64,000 bases of DNA from Patescibacteria group bacterium (GTDB lineage Bacteria; Patescibacteria; Paceibacteria; UBA6257; 2-01-FULL-56-20). Within the stretch, counting starts at the first letter, position 1. Each line of letters opens with the position of its first letter. The stretch lies in NCBI GenBank assembly GCA_024654525.1, contig JANLHI010000031.1, positions 30,938 to 94,937 of the forward strand. Reading direction: 5' to 3'. Below the pieces are notes generated by a model. That model worked only from the letters and a program-made list of their open reading frames with translations, searched no databases and was not told the DNA's origin. The position numbers and the translations under genes are program-made. Shown in pieces: positions 27,753 through 37,273 of this stretch.

Positions 27753-29531
27753 ATGAGTTCTACACCTGTCGAGTTAATTAAAGAAAAGCTTGATATCGTC
27801 GAGTTTCTCAAGGGATACCTCCAACTCCAACCCGCAGGGAAGAATTTCAAGGCACGATGCCCGTTTCACAAGGAAAAAACTCCTTCGTTTATGGTGTCTC
27901 CCGATCGGCAATCGTGGCATTGTTTCGGATGTGCATTAGGGGGTGATGCATTCTCGTTTATTATGCGCTATGAGAATGTGGAGTTTGGCGAAGCGTTGCG
28001 TGTGCTTGCGGAAAAAGCAGGAGTCGAGTTGAAGCGTGTGAATCCTTCAGAATATAAAATGACAGGTTCTCTTTATGATATTAATGCGCACGCGCGTGAT
28101 TTTTATCGTACACAACTTGCCGCAACAGAGGTTGCGCGAAAATATCTTGAGGAGCGCGGGCTTTTACCGGAGACTGTCGAAGCGTTTGAGATAGGATGGG
28201 CTCCTCTTGGTCCCGAGGCGCTTACCCTTCACCTTATCAATGTGGGGCGTTACAGTCCCGATGAAATCATTCAGGCGGGGCTTGCAATGAGAACCGAGCG
28301 CGGACTTGTCATAGACCGTTTTCGCGGGCGGATAATGTTCCCGATTCACAATCATTTCGGGAAAGTGGCTGGTTTTACGGGGAGAGTGTTGCCTCGCCCC
28401 GAGTCTTCCGTGGGGACGGATATGGCGTCTTCGAGTGGTGCGGAAATTGCAAAATATGTGAATACGCCGGAGACGCCGGTATTTCAAAAATCAAAATTAT
28501 TGTATGGATTTTGGCGCGCGAAAAATGCGATTCGCGAAGTGAAAAGTGTATTTATTGTTGAGGGACAGATGGATTGTATTATGAGTGCGCAGGCGGGAAT
28601 CCCGAATGTAGTGGCAAGTTCGGGAACGGCGTTTACCGGTGATCATTTAAAAACGTTGCGCCGTGTGGCGGATGAGATTGTATTTTCTTTTGACAATGAT
28701 GATGCGGGTCTTGCCGCGGGTGAGCGTGCGATAGACTTGGCGCAAGCTGAAGATTTTCATGTGAAAGTGGCGATGCTGAAGGGAGTAAAAGATCCGGCGG
28801 AGTTCGCGGTCGCCGACCCCGAAGGGCTGAAGAGTGCGGTGGTGAACGCAACACCCGCGCCATTGTTTTACTTTGAAAAATATTTAGGCGGCATAAGTGA
28901 CATTGCCTCGCCGGAGCAGGATTTCGCGCAGGCGGGTTTTTCAACCCGCGAAGGGCTCTCGCGGCTCCGTTCGGTGCTTGGGAAAATCCGCGCGATTACG
29001 AGTCCCGTGCTTCGTGATTTTTGGTTTAAAGAACTTTCACGCCGTACGGCGTTGGGCGAAGCGGTGCTTCGCGAAGAAGCGGATCGTAGTGGTGGGGATG
29101 CGGTGCTTTCCAAAGAGACTTCCTCCGTAACTGCGGAAGTCGCGGTAGTACGGCGGACCCGCAGCGATTTGTTGAGTGAAAAAATTCTTTCGTATAGTGT
29201 TGCGTGCGCGGATTTTTCGCTTGCGGAAACATGCAGTGCGTATTTTTCTCCGCTTTATCGTCGCGCATTCGAACTTCTTCGTGAGGGGAAAAAATCAAGT
29301 GATGATCCTGAAATGGATGGAGTGTTTAATACGGTTTTTCTTCGCGAAGACGTGTTGAGTGATGAAGATGCTCGTATGGTAAAAGCAGAAATCATAAAAG
29401 AGTATTCGCGCAAAAGAAAAGACGAACTTGTAAAGGCGGTGCGTTTTTCGGAAGCCAAAGGAGATGAGAAAGCGACGGAAGCGGCGCTTAATGAATTGCG
29501 TGAGATTTCGCGGAATGCGGAAGAGGTGTGA
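27753..29531 (+). CDS. dnaG: DNA primase
   Basis: A 592-residue primase from ATG 27753 (MSSTPVELIKEKLDIVEFL). The CHC2 zinc site is C36-H39-C57-C60. The TOPRIM core has VFIVEGQMDCIMSAQAG and FSFDNDDAG. The C-terminal helicase-binding part is weakly conserved and ends in a charged helix. It makes RNA primers at the fork. Codons upstream of 27753 are not family-like. rpoD follows ~107 bases later, as in the classical macromolecular-synthesis operon, but rpsU is missing. Confidence 0.95.
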   Translation: MSSTPVELIKEKLDIVEFLKGYLQLQPAGKNFKARCPFHKEKTPSFMVSPDRQSWHCFGCALGGDAFSFIMRYENVEFGEALRVLAEKAGVELKRVNPSEYKMTGSLYDINAHARDFYRTQLAATEVARKYLEERGLLPETVEAFEIGWAPLGPEALTLHLINVGRYSPDEIIQAGLAMRTERGLVIDRFRGRIMFPIHNHFGKVAGFTGRVLPRPESSVGTDMASSSGAEIAKYVNTPETPVFQKSKLLYGFWRAKNAIREVKSVFIVEGQMDCIMSAQAGIPNVVASSGTAFTGDHLKTLRRVADEIVFSFDNDDAGLAAGERAIDLAQAEDFHVKVAMLKGVKDPAEFAVADPEGLKSAVVNATPAPLFYFEKYLGGISDIASPEQDFAQAGFSTREGLSRLRSVLGKIRAITSPVLRDFWFKELSRRTALGEAVLREEADRSGGDAVLSKETSSVTAEVAVVRRTRSDLLSEKILSYSVACADFSLAETCSAYFSPLYRRAFELLREGKKSSDDPEMDGVFNTVFLREDVLSDEDARMVKAEIIKEYSRKRKDELVKAVRFSEAKGDEKATEAALNELREISRNAEEV

Positions 29532-29638
29532 TATGGATGTCTTCTTTGTAAAACGACGTATTCGTGGCGGATATCGCGCAAGAGTTGATTTTTTTCTTTA
29601 AAAAACGCATACTGTTCTCATATTTCAGCTCTTGTCTT

Positions 29639-30934
29639 ATGGCATTAAAAAAGAAAAAGAAGAAAGGGATAAAGCGTGCGCCCAAAAAGCGTACGGTAGA
29701 AAAGCGGGGTACTGCGAAAAAGAATAAAAACAAGAATAAGAATAAGAATAAGAAGGCAAAACATCCGGTGGCAATGCATCGGGAGAAACTTTCTTTGGCG
29801 GCACGTGCGAAGAGAAAGGCGGTTCGCGCAAAAGAGAAAGACGAGAAACAGCGAAAATTGAATGAGCAGACATTACAAGATCTTGTGGATCGCGGGCGTC
29901 CGAGGGGATTTGTGACTGATAACGAAATTCTCTACCACTTTCCGAACATAGAAGGAAATGTAACGTTTCTTGAAGAAATCTATGACCGACTCGAGAAGGC
30001 TGGTGTAAAAGTGGTGGAAACGGGTGGGCTCATTGATGCCGCGAAAGGCGAGGTGACTAAAGAAGAGCTTGAGAAGGCTACGAGTTTTGAGGGGGAAGTG
30101 CCGGATGCGGTGCAGATGTATTTAAAAGAAATCGGAAAAACTCCTTTACTTACGAAAGATGAAGAGCGCGAACTTGCAAAGCGTGTCGAGCGGGGGGATG
30201 AGGAAGCACGCCAGCGACTTATGAAAGCGAATCTTCGACTGGTGGTTTCGATTGCGAAGCGGTACATCAACCGTACCCCACATCTTTCGATTCTTGACTT
30301 GGTGCAAGAGGGGAACATTGGTTTGTCACGCGCGGTAGAGAAATTCGATTACCGTAAAGGATTTAAGTTTTCAACATATGCCACATGGTGGATTCGGCAG
30401 GCGATTACGCGTGCGCTTGCGGATCAATCCCGCACGGTACGTATTCCCGTGCATATGGTGGAGACAATTTCAAAATATACCCAGATGCGCCGTCAGTTGA
30501 TTCAGGAATTGGGACGTGAACCGCTTGCGGAGGAGATTGCCGCAGAGATGAGTATGGACGTCGAGAAGATTCGACATATTCAAAAAATTTCGCAGGAGGT
30601 GCTTTCGATTGAAACACCTATCGGTGATGAAGAGGATTCAACGCTTTCCGATTTTATTCCTGATGACAAAAATCCGACCCCCGCCCAGCTCACTGCGCGT
30701 GCACTGCTTCGCGATCTTATTAAGGATATTCTTGTGGATCTCACCGAACGCGAACAGAAAATTTTAAAAATGCGATTTGGACTCGAAGACGGAGTTACTC
30801 ACACGCTTGAAGAAGTGGGGAAAGCATTCGGTGTTACCCGCGAGCGCATCCGGCAAATCGAGGCGAAGGCGCTTGAAAAAATCCGCGATCACGACAAAGC
30901 GAAGGCACTCGAAGGGTTTAAGGATATTACGTAA
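29639..30934 (+). CDS. rpoD: Primary sigma factor (sigma-70)
   Basis: A 431-residue housekeeping sigma factor. Region 1.2 begins at [19 protein letters not shown], region 2 has [38 protein letters not shown], region 3 follows, and region 4 has [30 protein letters not shown] 29639 starts a very Lys-rich N-terminus with a KN repeat ([12 protein letters not shown]) coded by tandem AATAAG units at ~29723-29754. The N-terminal ~125 residues are basic and low-complexity, with an HTH-like SsrA-type segment before region 1.2. Confidence 0.96.
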   Translation: MALKKKKKKGIKRAPKKRTVEKRGTAKKNKNKNKNKNKKAKHPVAMHREKLSLAARAKRKAVRAKEKDEKQRKLNEQTLQDLVDRGRPRGFVTDNEILYHFPNIEGNVTFLEEIYDRLEKAGVKVVETGGLIDAAKGEVTKEELEKATSFEGEVPDAVQMYLKEIGKTPLLTKDEERELAKRVERGDEEARQRLMKANLRLVVSIAKRYINRTPHLSILDLVQEGNIGLSRAVEKFDYRKGFKFSTYATWWIRQAITRALADQSRTVRIPVHMVETISKYTQMRRQLIQELGREPLAEEIAAEMSMDVEKIRHIQKISQEVLSIETPIGDEEDSTLSDFIPDDKNPTPAQLTARALLRDLIKDILVDLTEREQKILKMRFGLEDGVTHTLEEVGKAFGVTRERIRQIEAKALEKIRDHDKAKALEGFKDIT

Positions 30935-30971
30935 TAGTTTATAAGTTTTGAAGTGAAAAGTTCATAAACTA

Positions 30972-31007
30972 CAACATTCCAACATTCTCCAGAATGTTGG
31001 AATGTTG
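30972..31007. repeat. Perfect 17-bp inverted repeat
   Basis: CAACATTCCAACATTCT-CC-AGAATGTTGGAATGTTG, between rpoD and the membrane protein at 31013. There is no T run. It follows a shorter pair (AGTTTAT...ATAAACT) at 30936-30970. Confidence 0.8.
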
Positions 31008-31012
31008 TTAAC

Positions 31013-31675
31013 GTGCAAGAACTCAAATATGCGCGGTGGCTTGCATTTTATCCTTTTTATGCTATAAATTACCCACTCGAAAAATTACCAAAAAACAACC
31101 GTCAAGTCGCTGCTCATATCAGATTAGGAAAGAAATATATGGACCCGATTCTTTGGTTTCTCGAAACTATTCTCCGAGGTTTCACCAAGGCCAGGCTTGA
31201 GAAAGAGGAAGCAGCTTTTATTCAAGACAACATACAGAAGCACCGTATTGCGCTTTGGATAAACGTCACGGCAATGGTTTTTATCTTTCTCGGTTTACTG
31301 CACACAAAAACGGACGCGATTGGGACAGTTGTGAGTTCGCTTATTGCACCGGTGATGGTTTTGGGTGGTGCCTGGTTCTCAGTAAGTTTTGGGGGCGTAC
31401 CCAAAAAACTCATTAGTGTTGCCATGTCGACGACATTGTGGATGTTTGCAGCATTTGTTGTTTCGTTCTCAACCATGCTTGTCGCGGTGGCGTTTGTCAC
31501 TTCGCCCTACCTCTGGCCAGTGCTCGCGTTTGTGTATTTGGCTGTGCTCGTAGGGTGTATCCAATATGACACCGCCGACGGGCTCAAGGCGGGGTTGGAC
31601 GAAACAATGTTGCGTCACTCGAGAGCCGCCCTTCAGTACTATCACAAAGAGGGAATCGAACCGGAAGAGAAATGA
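31013..31675 (+). CDS. Hypothetical membrane protein
   Basis: A 220-residue protein if the GTG at 31013 is used; ATG 31136 would remove the first 41 residues. It has a cytoplasmic, charged N-terminal third followed by about four transmembrane helices (NVTAMVFIFLGLL, TVVSSLIAPVMVLGGAWFSV, STTLWMFAAFVVSFSTMLVAVAFV, LWPVLAFVYLAVLVG). The family is not recognised. A terminator at 31694 ends the unit. Confidence 0.65.
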   Translation: MQELKYARWLAFYPFYAINYPLEKLPKNNRQVAAHIRLGKKYMDPILWFLETILRGFTKARLEKEEAAFIQDNIQKHRIALWINVTAMVFIFLGLLHTKTDAIGTVVSSLIAPVMVLGGAWFSVSFGGVPKKLISVAMSTTLWMFAAFVVSFSTMLVAVAFVTSPYLWPVLAFVYLAVLVGCIQYDTADGLKAGLDETMLRHSRAALQYYHKEGIEPEEK

Positions 31676-31693
31676 GAGTTTGAAACATTCATC

Positions 31694-31729
31694 GGCGCCG
31701 CTTTCACGAGTGGCGCCTTTGATTTTTTT
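31694..31729 (+). terminator. Rho-independent terminator
   Basis: GGCGCC...GGCGCC stem, extended by CT/AG, followed by TTTGATTTTTTT. Confidence 0.85.
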
Positions 31730-31751
31730 GGGGTGCGTGTAGTATAAAAAC

Positions 31752-32027
31752 ATGGTGAAAATCAGTAAAAAACAAATTGTGGAAATCAACCGCTTGCGCG
31801 GGCTTTTCCCGAAGTCCATTCGCGTGAGAGTGGAGCGTTCGGCGGACGGCGGATTTTGTGCGGAGGTAAAAACATTCCCTGGCTGTGTTACCGAAGCGAA
31901 CACATTCTCCGAACTTATTGAGATGGTAAATGACGCGGTGCGGACGTACTTTGAAGTGCCCGAACGGTTGGTGTCATATATGCCGATATATCCTCTTCGC
32001 GCTATTCCAATGTCCTTGAGAGCATGA
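31752..32027 (+). CDS. Orphan HicB-like protein
   Basis: A 91-residue protein with the HicB/UPF0150 half-RNase-H-like signature: VRVERSADGGFCAEVKTFPGCVTEANTFSELIEMVNDAVRTYFEVPE. HicB proteins are antitoxins of HicA mRNA interferases, but no HicA-sized gene lies on either side and no DNA-binding domain is fused. It may therefore be a solitary regulator. A TATAAA box ends about four bases before ATG. Confidence 0.75.
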   Translation: MVKISKKQIVEINRLRGLFPKSIRVRVERSADGGFCAEVKTFPGCVTEANTFSELIEMVNDAVRTYFEVPERLVSYMPIYPLRAIPMSLRA

Positions 32028-32059
32028 GAATAAAAACGAGGTACTAATTTGTTGGTTTT

Positions 32060-32097
32060 GGCTGTCTCGATGTAAATAGACAGCCGCTTTTTATTTT
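32060..32097 (+). terminator. Terminator after the HicB-like gene
   Basis: GGCTGTCT/AGACAGCC stem with a 10-base loop, followed by GCTTTTTATTTT. Confidence 0.85.
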
Positions 32098-32158
32098 GGT
32101 TTTTGCGTGTTAAATTTGCTGTACGTAGTTATTTGCGTTATTCGCGATTACTCCATAT

Positions 32159-34054
32159 ATGACTTCCAGCGAAATTCGGCAAAAGTTTTTGGAGTTTTTT
32201 GCGTCGCGCGGGCATGCGATTATTCCTTCGGCGTCGCTGATACCCGAGAATGACCCCACTACGCTTTTTACGGGAAGCGGGATGCAGCCGATGGTGCCGT
32301 ATCTTTTGGGTGCGAATCATCCTGAAGGAGTGCGGATTGCGGACTCGCAAAAATCGTTTCGTACGGTTGATATTGATGAGGTGGGGGACAATCGCCATAC
32401 CACGTTTTTCGAAATGCTTGGGAACTGGTCACTCGGTGATTATTTTAAAAGAGAGCAATTGCCGTGGGTGTTTGAATTTTTAACGAGCGAGATAGGACTT
32501 GACCCGAAACGGCTCTATGTAACCGCTTTTTTTGGTGATGAAAAAAACAACCTCCCGCGCGATACGGAATCGGCGGAGATATGGAAGCGGCTTTTTGAAG
32601 AAAAGGGCATTGATGCCGGAGTGGCGCTTATTGGTTCGGAAGATGATGGGTATATGTGTGGTATGAAGAACGGCGAGCGCATCTTTTTTTACAATGCGGA
32701 AAAGAATTGGTGGAGTCGTGCGGGGTTGCCGGAAAATATGCCCGCAGGGGAGCCGGGAGGGCCGGACTCGGAGATTTTTTATGATTTCGGTTTAGAGCAT
32801 AATCCGCAATTCGGTGAGCAATGCCACCCGAATTGCGACTGTGGAAGATTTTTGGAAATCGGGAACAGCGTGTTTATGGAATATGTAAAGAAATCGGATG
32901 GTTCGTTTGCCCCGCTTCCGAAAAAAAATGTGGATTTCGGCGGAGGACTGGAGCGTATTGCGATGGCGGCGGCGAATATTCCCGATATTATTGCGATCTG
33001 CCACCGCTCCATCCTTGATGCGCTTGAGGCAATGTCCGGAAAAAAATATGATGCCGGTTCTCCGAACGCGGCGGCGTTTCGAATTGTGGCGGACCACGTG
33101 AAAGCCACGGCATTTTTAATCGGTGACGGCGTATTACCCTCAAACACCGAGCGTGGCTACTTTGTGCGTCGTCTCCTACGCCGGGCAATCCGGCACGCGG
33201 ATACACTGGGTATAAAAGAGTCGGGATTCGCCACGCTTGTCGATGCGGCCCTTTTGCCGTACGCGACAGCGTATCCCGAGACATATAACGCGCGTGAAGC
33301 CATAAAGAAAGAAGTGACAAAAGAGGAGGAAAAATTTCGAAAGACGTTGAAAGAAGGTCTTCGTGAATTCGAAAAGATTTCGAAGAACGGAGTTGTTTCG
33401 GGGAAAGATGCTTTTATACTCTTTTCGACATACGGATTTCCGTTTGAGGTTACGCTCGAGTTGACGAAGGAGAGAAAAATCGCAGTGAAAGAAGATGAGT
33501 TTAAAGTGGAGATGAAAAAACATCAAAACCTTTCTCGTACATCGTCCGCGGGAACGTTCAAGGGCGGTCTCGCCGATTCATCCGAGAAGACAATTCGGTT
33601 GCATACTGCGCATCACTTGTTACTTAAGGCATTGCAGATTGTGTTGGGTGATGGCGTGAAACAGCGGGGGAGTAATATTACACAAGAACGATTGCGTATG
33701 GATTTTACGTACGAGGGTAAAATGACCGACGTACAGAAGAAAGAAGTGGAGCGAATTGTGAATGAAAAGATTGCGGAGGATTTGCCGGTGATTCGGAGTG
33801 AGATGGTGCTTGAAGATGCGGAGAAGCTTCATGCAGAACATGAGTTTGGAGCAAAATATCCTTCTCGTGTGTCGGTGTATTCGGTTGGTCCAAAGTCAGC
33901 TACGCTTGAAAATCCGCAGTTTGACAAGGCATTTTCGATAGAATTTTGCGGAGGTCCTCATGTGATGCATACCGGAGAGATTGGGGAATTCACCATTAAA
34001 AAAGAGGAGGCGGTGGCCGCTGGAATAAGAAGAATTCGCGGAGTGATTGAGTAG
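32159..34054 (+). CDS. alaS: Alanyl-tRNA synthetase lacking the C-terminal domain
   Basis: A 631-residue class II synthetase, compared with ~875 in E. coli. The catalytic domain (FLEFFASRGHAIIPSASLIP, FTGSGMQPMVPYLLG, FFEMLGNWSLGDYFK) and tRNA-recognition domain are complete. The editing domain retains the metal ligands HTAHH and CGGPH. The C-Ala dimerisation/tRNA-elbow domain is absent, so the enzyme is probably monomeric. GCGATTACTCC, also found in front of ssb, lies just upstream at 32144-32154. Confidence 0.97.
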   Translation: MTSSEIRQKFLEFFASRGHAIIPSASLIPENDPTTLFTGSGMQPMVPYLLGANHPEGVRIADSQKSFRTVDIDEVGDNRHTTFFEMLGNWSLGDYFKREQLPWVFEFLTSEIGLDPKRLYVTAFFGDEKNNLPRDTESAEIWKRLFEEKGIDAGVALIGSEDDGYMCGMKNGERIFFYNAEKNWWSRAGLPENMPAGEPGGPDSEIFYDFGLEHNPQFGEQCHPNCDCGRFLEIGNSVFMEYVKKSDGSFAPLPKKNVDFGGGLERIAMAAANIPDIIAICHRSILDALEAMSGKKYDAGSPNAAAFRIVADHVKATAFLIGDGVLPSNTERGYFVRRLLRRAIRHADTLGIKESGFATLVDAALLPYATAYPETYNAREAIKKEVTKEEEKFRKTLKEGLREFEKISKNGVVSGKDAFILFSTYGFPFEVTLELTKERKIAVKEDEFKVEMKKHQNLSRTSSAGTFKGGLADSSEKTIRLHTAHHLLLKALQIVLGDGVKQRGSNITQERLRMDFTYEGKMTDVQKKEVERIVNEKIAEDLPVIRSEMVLEDAEKLHAEHEFGAKYPSRVSVYSVGPKSATLENPQFDKAFSIEFCGGPHVMHTGEIGEFTIKKEEAVAAGIRRIRGVIE

Positions 34055-34209
34055 GCGTATTGTTAAAGAGAGATGTCGGGAAGACGACAATGGAGTTTTG
34101 TGTCTTATACACAGTTTTTTGTTGTTTCTTTCATAGCGGTTTAGCCTTACAATATACATAGGAAGGATTTTCTATTTTGCACAGGTATGGTGTGTACACT
34201 TTATTACGA

Positions 34210-35877
34210 ATGAAAAAAATTATTGTTGAAAAAAATGAAGTTACATCGGCGGTTGCTCACCGTCTTTTATCCACTCTTGATCGAGAGGTCACATTGGTGA
34301 TACCCAAACAGTCGCGCATAGGTAGTTCTCTCAACAATTTCCATCTCTTATTAAGAGAAGCGGAAACCGCGGAGAAAAAACTTACGATTGAGTCAGTGGA
34401 TGATGAAGTGCTCGCACTTGCAAAATCCGCGGGTATTGTGGCGGTGCATCCATTTTTGGGACACAAACATGCATTGCAGGATATTGTTCCCCGCAATACG
34501 GAAGATGATGATGGGGATTTTGTAGAGGAAGAGTCCTTAAAGAAAAAGAAGGTAAAAGTTTCTTCGCGCGGAAGTGTGCATGTGAGGCGTATTTCGAAAG
34601 GACGCGGGAAAGAGGATATTATCCCGGAAGAAAAGAATACCTATGAAGAGTCGGAAGAGAATGAGAGTGAAGAAGTGAAACAGGAGGAATCTTATTCTCG
34701 CAATGAGCGTCCTCCCCGAGCATGGAATATCAAGGCGATTGCGTGGGTATCGGGAATTGGCGTGGCGGTTGTGTTGTTGGGGTATGGTGGTATATGGGTG
34801 ACGGGATCGTTTTTTGGAAGCGCGACGGTGATGGTGAGGTTTGATCAGACACCTTGGAATTATAACGGCACTATTATTGCGGATGCGTCAGTATCCAAAA
34901 TGGATTCCACGAAGCAAGTTCTTCCGGCGGAGATTTTTAGCATAGACAGGAATGTTACGCAGTTATTTATTGCTACAGGAAGCAAGGATGTTAAAGATTT
35001 TGCGGAGGGAAAACTTACGATCTATAACGCGTACAGCTCAAGTCCTCAAATTCTTGTGGCGACTACGCGATTTGCAACTCAAGATGGAAAAATATTCCGA
35101 CTCGTGGAACGTACCGAGGTTCCCGGTGCCGTGGTGCGAGGCGGTATTATTACTCCCGCGAGTATTACGGTAAACGTGGTGGCGGATCAGCCGGGTGAGA
35201 GTTATAATGTGAGTCCTACTTCAAAACTTACCATTCCCGCATTTAAGGGAACTCCGCGGTACGAAGGTTTTTACGGAGAACTTCCCGAAGGGGCGAAAGG
35301 GGGATTTGTGGGATTGAAAAAAGTTCCTACTGTTGCGGATGTCGCTTCCGCGAAAACGAAAACCTCGGAAATACTTAGAGCGAGTCTCGAGAGTTTGTTT
35401 GCTACGACGATACCCCAGGGATTTATGGTTCCGAGCGGGAGTAATTCGTTTACGGTGAAAAAACTTACGGTAAATGAGAAGACGGATACAAACGGTCAGT
35501 TCACGGTGTTCGGAGAGGCTACGTTGTCGGCGGCGGGGTTTCGTAGCGCCGATTTAGAAGCATTATTGCTTGGATATGCGCGCGAAAATAAGAAAGATTT
35601 TCTTGTGGTATTCAAATCGTTTTCACCCCAGTTTAGCGATGTCTCATTTAGTAGCGAGAACCGTCGAGTTACATTCACTGTAGATACCACCACGGTACTC
35701 ACACCCCCGTTTTCTCCAGAAGAGTTTCGCGCTTCAATTCTGGGTCTCGATGTGACGCGCGCACAATCGTCGGTGTCTCGTATCCCTGGGTTGAAAGAGG
35801 GTAAACTTTCTCTGTGGCCATTTTGGCTCCACCAAGTTCCTGCTGACGCCACAAAGATTATTATTAATATAGAATAG
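34210..35877 (+). CDS. Membrane-anchored baseplate-J-like protein
   Basis: A 555-residue protein from ATG 34210 (MKKIIVEKNE). Residues ~1-90 form a cytoplasmic domain (SRIGSSLNNFHLLLREAETAEKK). An acidic/basic low-complexity linker leads to one transmembrane helix (~182-200) and a long extracellular beta-rich region. In that region, FATQDGKIFRLVERTEVPG followed by ITVNVVADQPGESYNV resembles baseplate J/gp47 proteins. Proteins of this layout are frequent in Patescibacteria; their role is unknown, possibly surface attachment. TACACT upstream could be a -10 box with a short leader. Confidence 0.65.
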   Translation: MKKIIVEKNEVTSAVAHRLLSTLDREVTLVIPKQSRIGSSLNNFHLLLREAETAEKKLTIESVDDEVLALAKSAGIVAVHPFLGHKHALQDIVPRNTEDDDGDFVEEESLKKKKVKVSSRGSVHVRRISKGRGKEDIIPEEKNTYEESEENESEEVKQEESYSRNERPPRAWNIKAIAWVSGIGVAVVLLGYGGIWVTGSFFGSATVMVRFDQTPWNYNGTIIADASVSKMDSTKQVLPAEIFSIDRNVTQLFIATGSKDVKDFAEGKLTIYNAYSSSPQILVATTRFATQDGKIFRLVERTEVPGAVVRGGIITPASITVNVVADQPGESYNVSPTSKLTIPAFKGTPRYEGFYGELPEGAKGGFVGLKKVPTVADVASAKTKTSEILRASLESLFATTIPQGFMVPSGSNSFTVKKLTVNEKTDTNGQFTVFGEATLSAAGFRSADLEALLLGYARENKKDFLVVFKSFSPQFSDVSFSSENRRVTFTVDTTTVLTPPFSPEEFRASILGLDVTRAQSSVSRIPGLKEGKLSLWPFWLHQVPADATKIIINIE

Positions 35878-35915
35878 GGTGATTTCCCCTTATTTCTTGC
35901 GGAAAATACCGCATT

Positions 35916-35944
35916 TTGACTTCTCTTGCATTCTCCTTTATAAT
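35916..35944 (+). promoter_or_regulatory. Sigma-70 promoter of the infA-rpsI operon
   Basis: TTGACT (35916-35921), a 17-base spacer, and consensus TATAAT (35939-35944). Transcription would start near 35951, about 50 bases before infA. Confidence 0.85.
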
Positions 35945-36001
35945 ACCCTACAATATTCGGTGCTGCGCAAGCGGCCTTTTTCTTCTTAATAATATTACGC
36001 G

Positions 36002-36256
36002 ATGGATATGCAAGCGATTGAAGGAATAGTGAAGGAGGCGTTGCCTGGCCTTACATTCCGTGTGGCACTCAAACGCGCGAAGGCGAGCGAGGATGTTTCG
36101 CACGTGGCGACATCATCTCCGGTAAGCTCAAAGGACATACTGGCCCATCTTGCGGGAAAGATGAAGTTGCATCGTATCCGAGTATTACCGGGAGACAAAG
36201 TTCTTATAGAAGTCGGCCCCGATGGGAGGAGGGGGAGAATAGTGAGAAGGTTGTAG
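36002..36256 (+). CDS. infA: Translation initiation factor IF-1 with internal insertion
   Basis: An 84-residue OB-fold protein. [18 protein letters not shown] and [38 protein letters not shown] match IF-1, which binds the 30S A site during initiation. Between them 22 residues (36071-36136) replace the usual six-residue turn (ENGHKV in E. coli), so the strand 2-3 loop is ~16 residues longer than normal. First gene of a ribosomal operon. ATG 36008 is a possible alternative start. Confidence 0.92.
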   Translation: MDMQAIEGIVKEALPGLTFRVALKRAKASEDVSHVATSSPVSSKDILAHLAGKMKLHRIRVLPGDKVLIEVGPDGRRGRIVRRL

Positions 36257-36273
36257 GGTATATAACTATCAAA

Positions 36274-36387
36274 ATGAAAGTACGAAGTTCGGTTAAAAAA
36301 ATATGTAAGAGTTGTAAAAACGTGAAACGTCGCGGTGTTATTCATGTGGTGTGTAAAAATCCGAAACATAAACAAAGACAAGGATAA
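36274..36387 (+). CDS. rpmJ: 50S ribosomal protein L36
   Basis: A 37-residue bL36 that is easy to miss because of its size. It reads [20 protein letters not shown] with the zinc ligands CxxC, a later Cys and His (CKNPKH). It sits in its canonical place between infA and rpsM. The presence of the C-x2-C form indicates the zinc-binding variant. Confidence 0.95.
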   Translation: MKVRSSVKKICKSCKNVKRRGVIHVVCKNPKHKQRQG

Positions 36388-36396
36388 TAATTATCT

Positions 36397-36780
36397 ATGC
36401 GTATCATTGGTGTAAATATTCCTGACAATAAGCGCATTGAAGTCGCGCTCACGTATTTGTACGGCGTGGGACGTTTTGCAAGTCGTCGCATTCTTTCTGA
36501 AGTGGGCATCGATATCAATAAGCGGGCGAAGGATTTAACTCCTGAAGAAATAAACAAAATTCAATCTTTCGCGGAAAAGAATTATTCACTCGAAGGGGAA
36601 TTGAGGCAGGTAATACGGCGCAATATCGAACGGCTTAAAAATATTAAGGTGTATCGTGGTACTCGCCACGCGCGTCGTCTTCCTGCGCGAGGTCAGCGCA
36701 CCAAAACGAATTCGCGTACCGTACGTGGTAATGTGCGTAAAACGGCGGGAAGCGGTAAGAGAAAAGTAGCGTTGAAATAG
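36397..36780 (+). CDS. rpsM: 30S ribosomal protein S13
   Basis: A 127-residue uS13 of the small subunit head. MRIIGVNIPDNKRIEVALTYLYGVGR, ITARA-like ISVEIN..LTPEEINKIQ region and the C-terminal RGTRHARRLPARGQRTKTNSRT are diagnostic. It contacts 16S rRNA and the P-site tRNA through its basic tail. Ten bases after rpmJ. Confidence 0.97.
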   Translation: MRIIGVNIPDNKRIEVALTYLYGVGRFASRRILSEVGIDINKRAKDLTPEEINKIQSFAEKNYSLEGELRQVIRRNIERLKNIKVYRGTRHARRLPARGQRTKTNSRTVRGNVRKTAGSGKRKVALK

Positions 36781-36791
36781 TCTATATTACT

Positions 36792-37253
36792 ATGGGACGA
36801 ACAAAAATAACCACGCAGTCTGCCGATGAGGCGGCGAAAAAAGGAGTTGTGGTCGCTAAAAACGAAGGTGATGCGGGTGTGGCGAAAATCGAAAAGAAAG
36901 TAAAAGGAATTGAGCGCGGTCGCGTGTATATCAGTGCTTCATATAACAACACCACTATCACCGTGACCAATGCAGGGGGGGATGTTATCGCATGGGCATC
37001 TGCGGGATCTCTCGGATTTTCGGGACCGAAGAAAGCGACTCCGTTTGCGTCATCAAAGGTAATCGCGGCTTTAGGAGAAAAACTCCGGTCTGCATGGCCC
37101 TCGGCGATCGAGGTTATCGTGAAGGGTGTGGGAGGAGGAAGGGATTCGGCGGTGCGCTCTCTTATTAACCACGGTTGCAATATTGTTTCTATAAAGGATG
37201 TTACTCCGATTCCGCACAATGGTCCGCGTCCCAAAAAAGTTCGAAGAGTATAA
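36792..37253 (+). CDS. rpsK: 30S ribosomal protein S11
   Basis: A 153-residue uS11 of the platform. The N-terminal ~35 residues are a basic low-complexity extension. The core has RVYISASYNNTTITVTNAGGDVIAWASAG, GARKAT-like GPKKATPFAS and the C-terminal DVTPIPHNGPRPKKVRRV. Twelve bases after rpsM and 21 before rpsD. Confidence 0.97.
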   Translation: MGRTKITTQSADEAAKKGVVVAKNEGDAGVAKIEKKVKGIERGRVYISASYNNTTITVTNAGGDVIAWASAGSLGFSGPKKATPFASSKVIAALGEKLRSAWPSAIEVIVKGVGGGRDSAVRSLINHGCNIVSIKDVTPIPHNGPRPKKVRRV

Positions 37254-37273
37254 CAAGGAAATTATTAATTATT

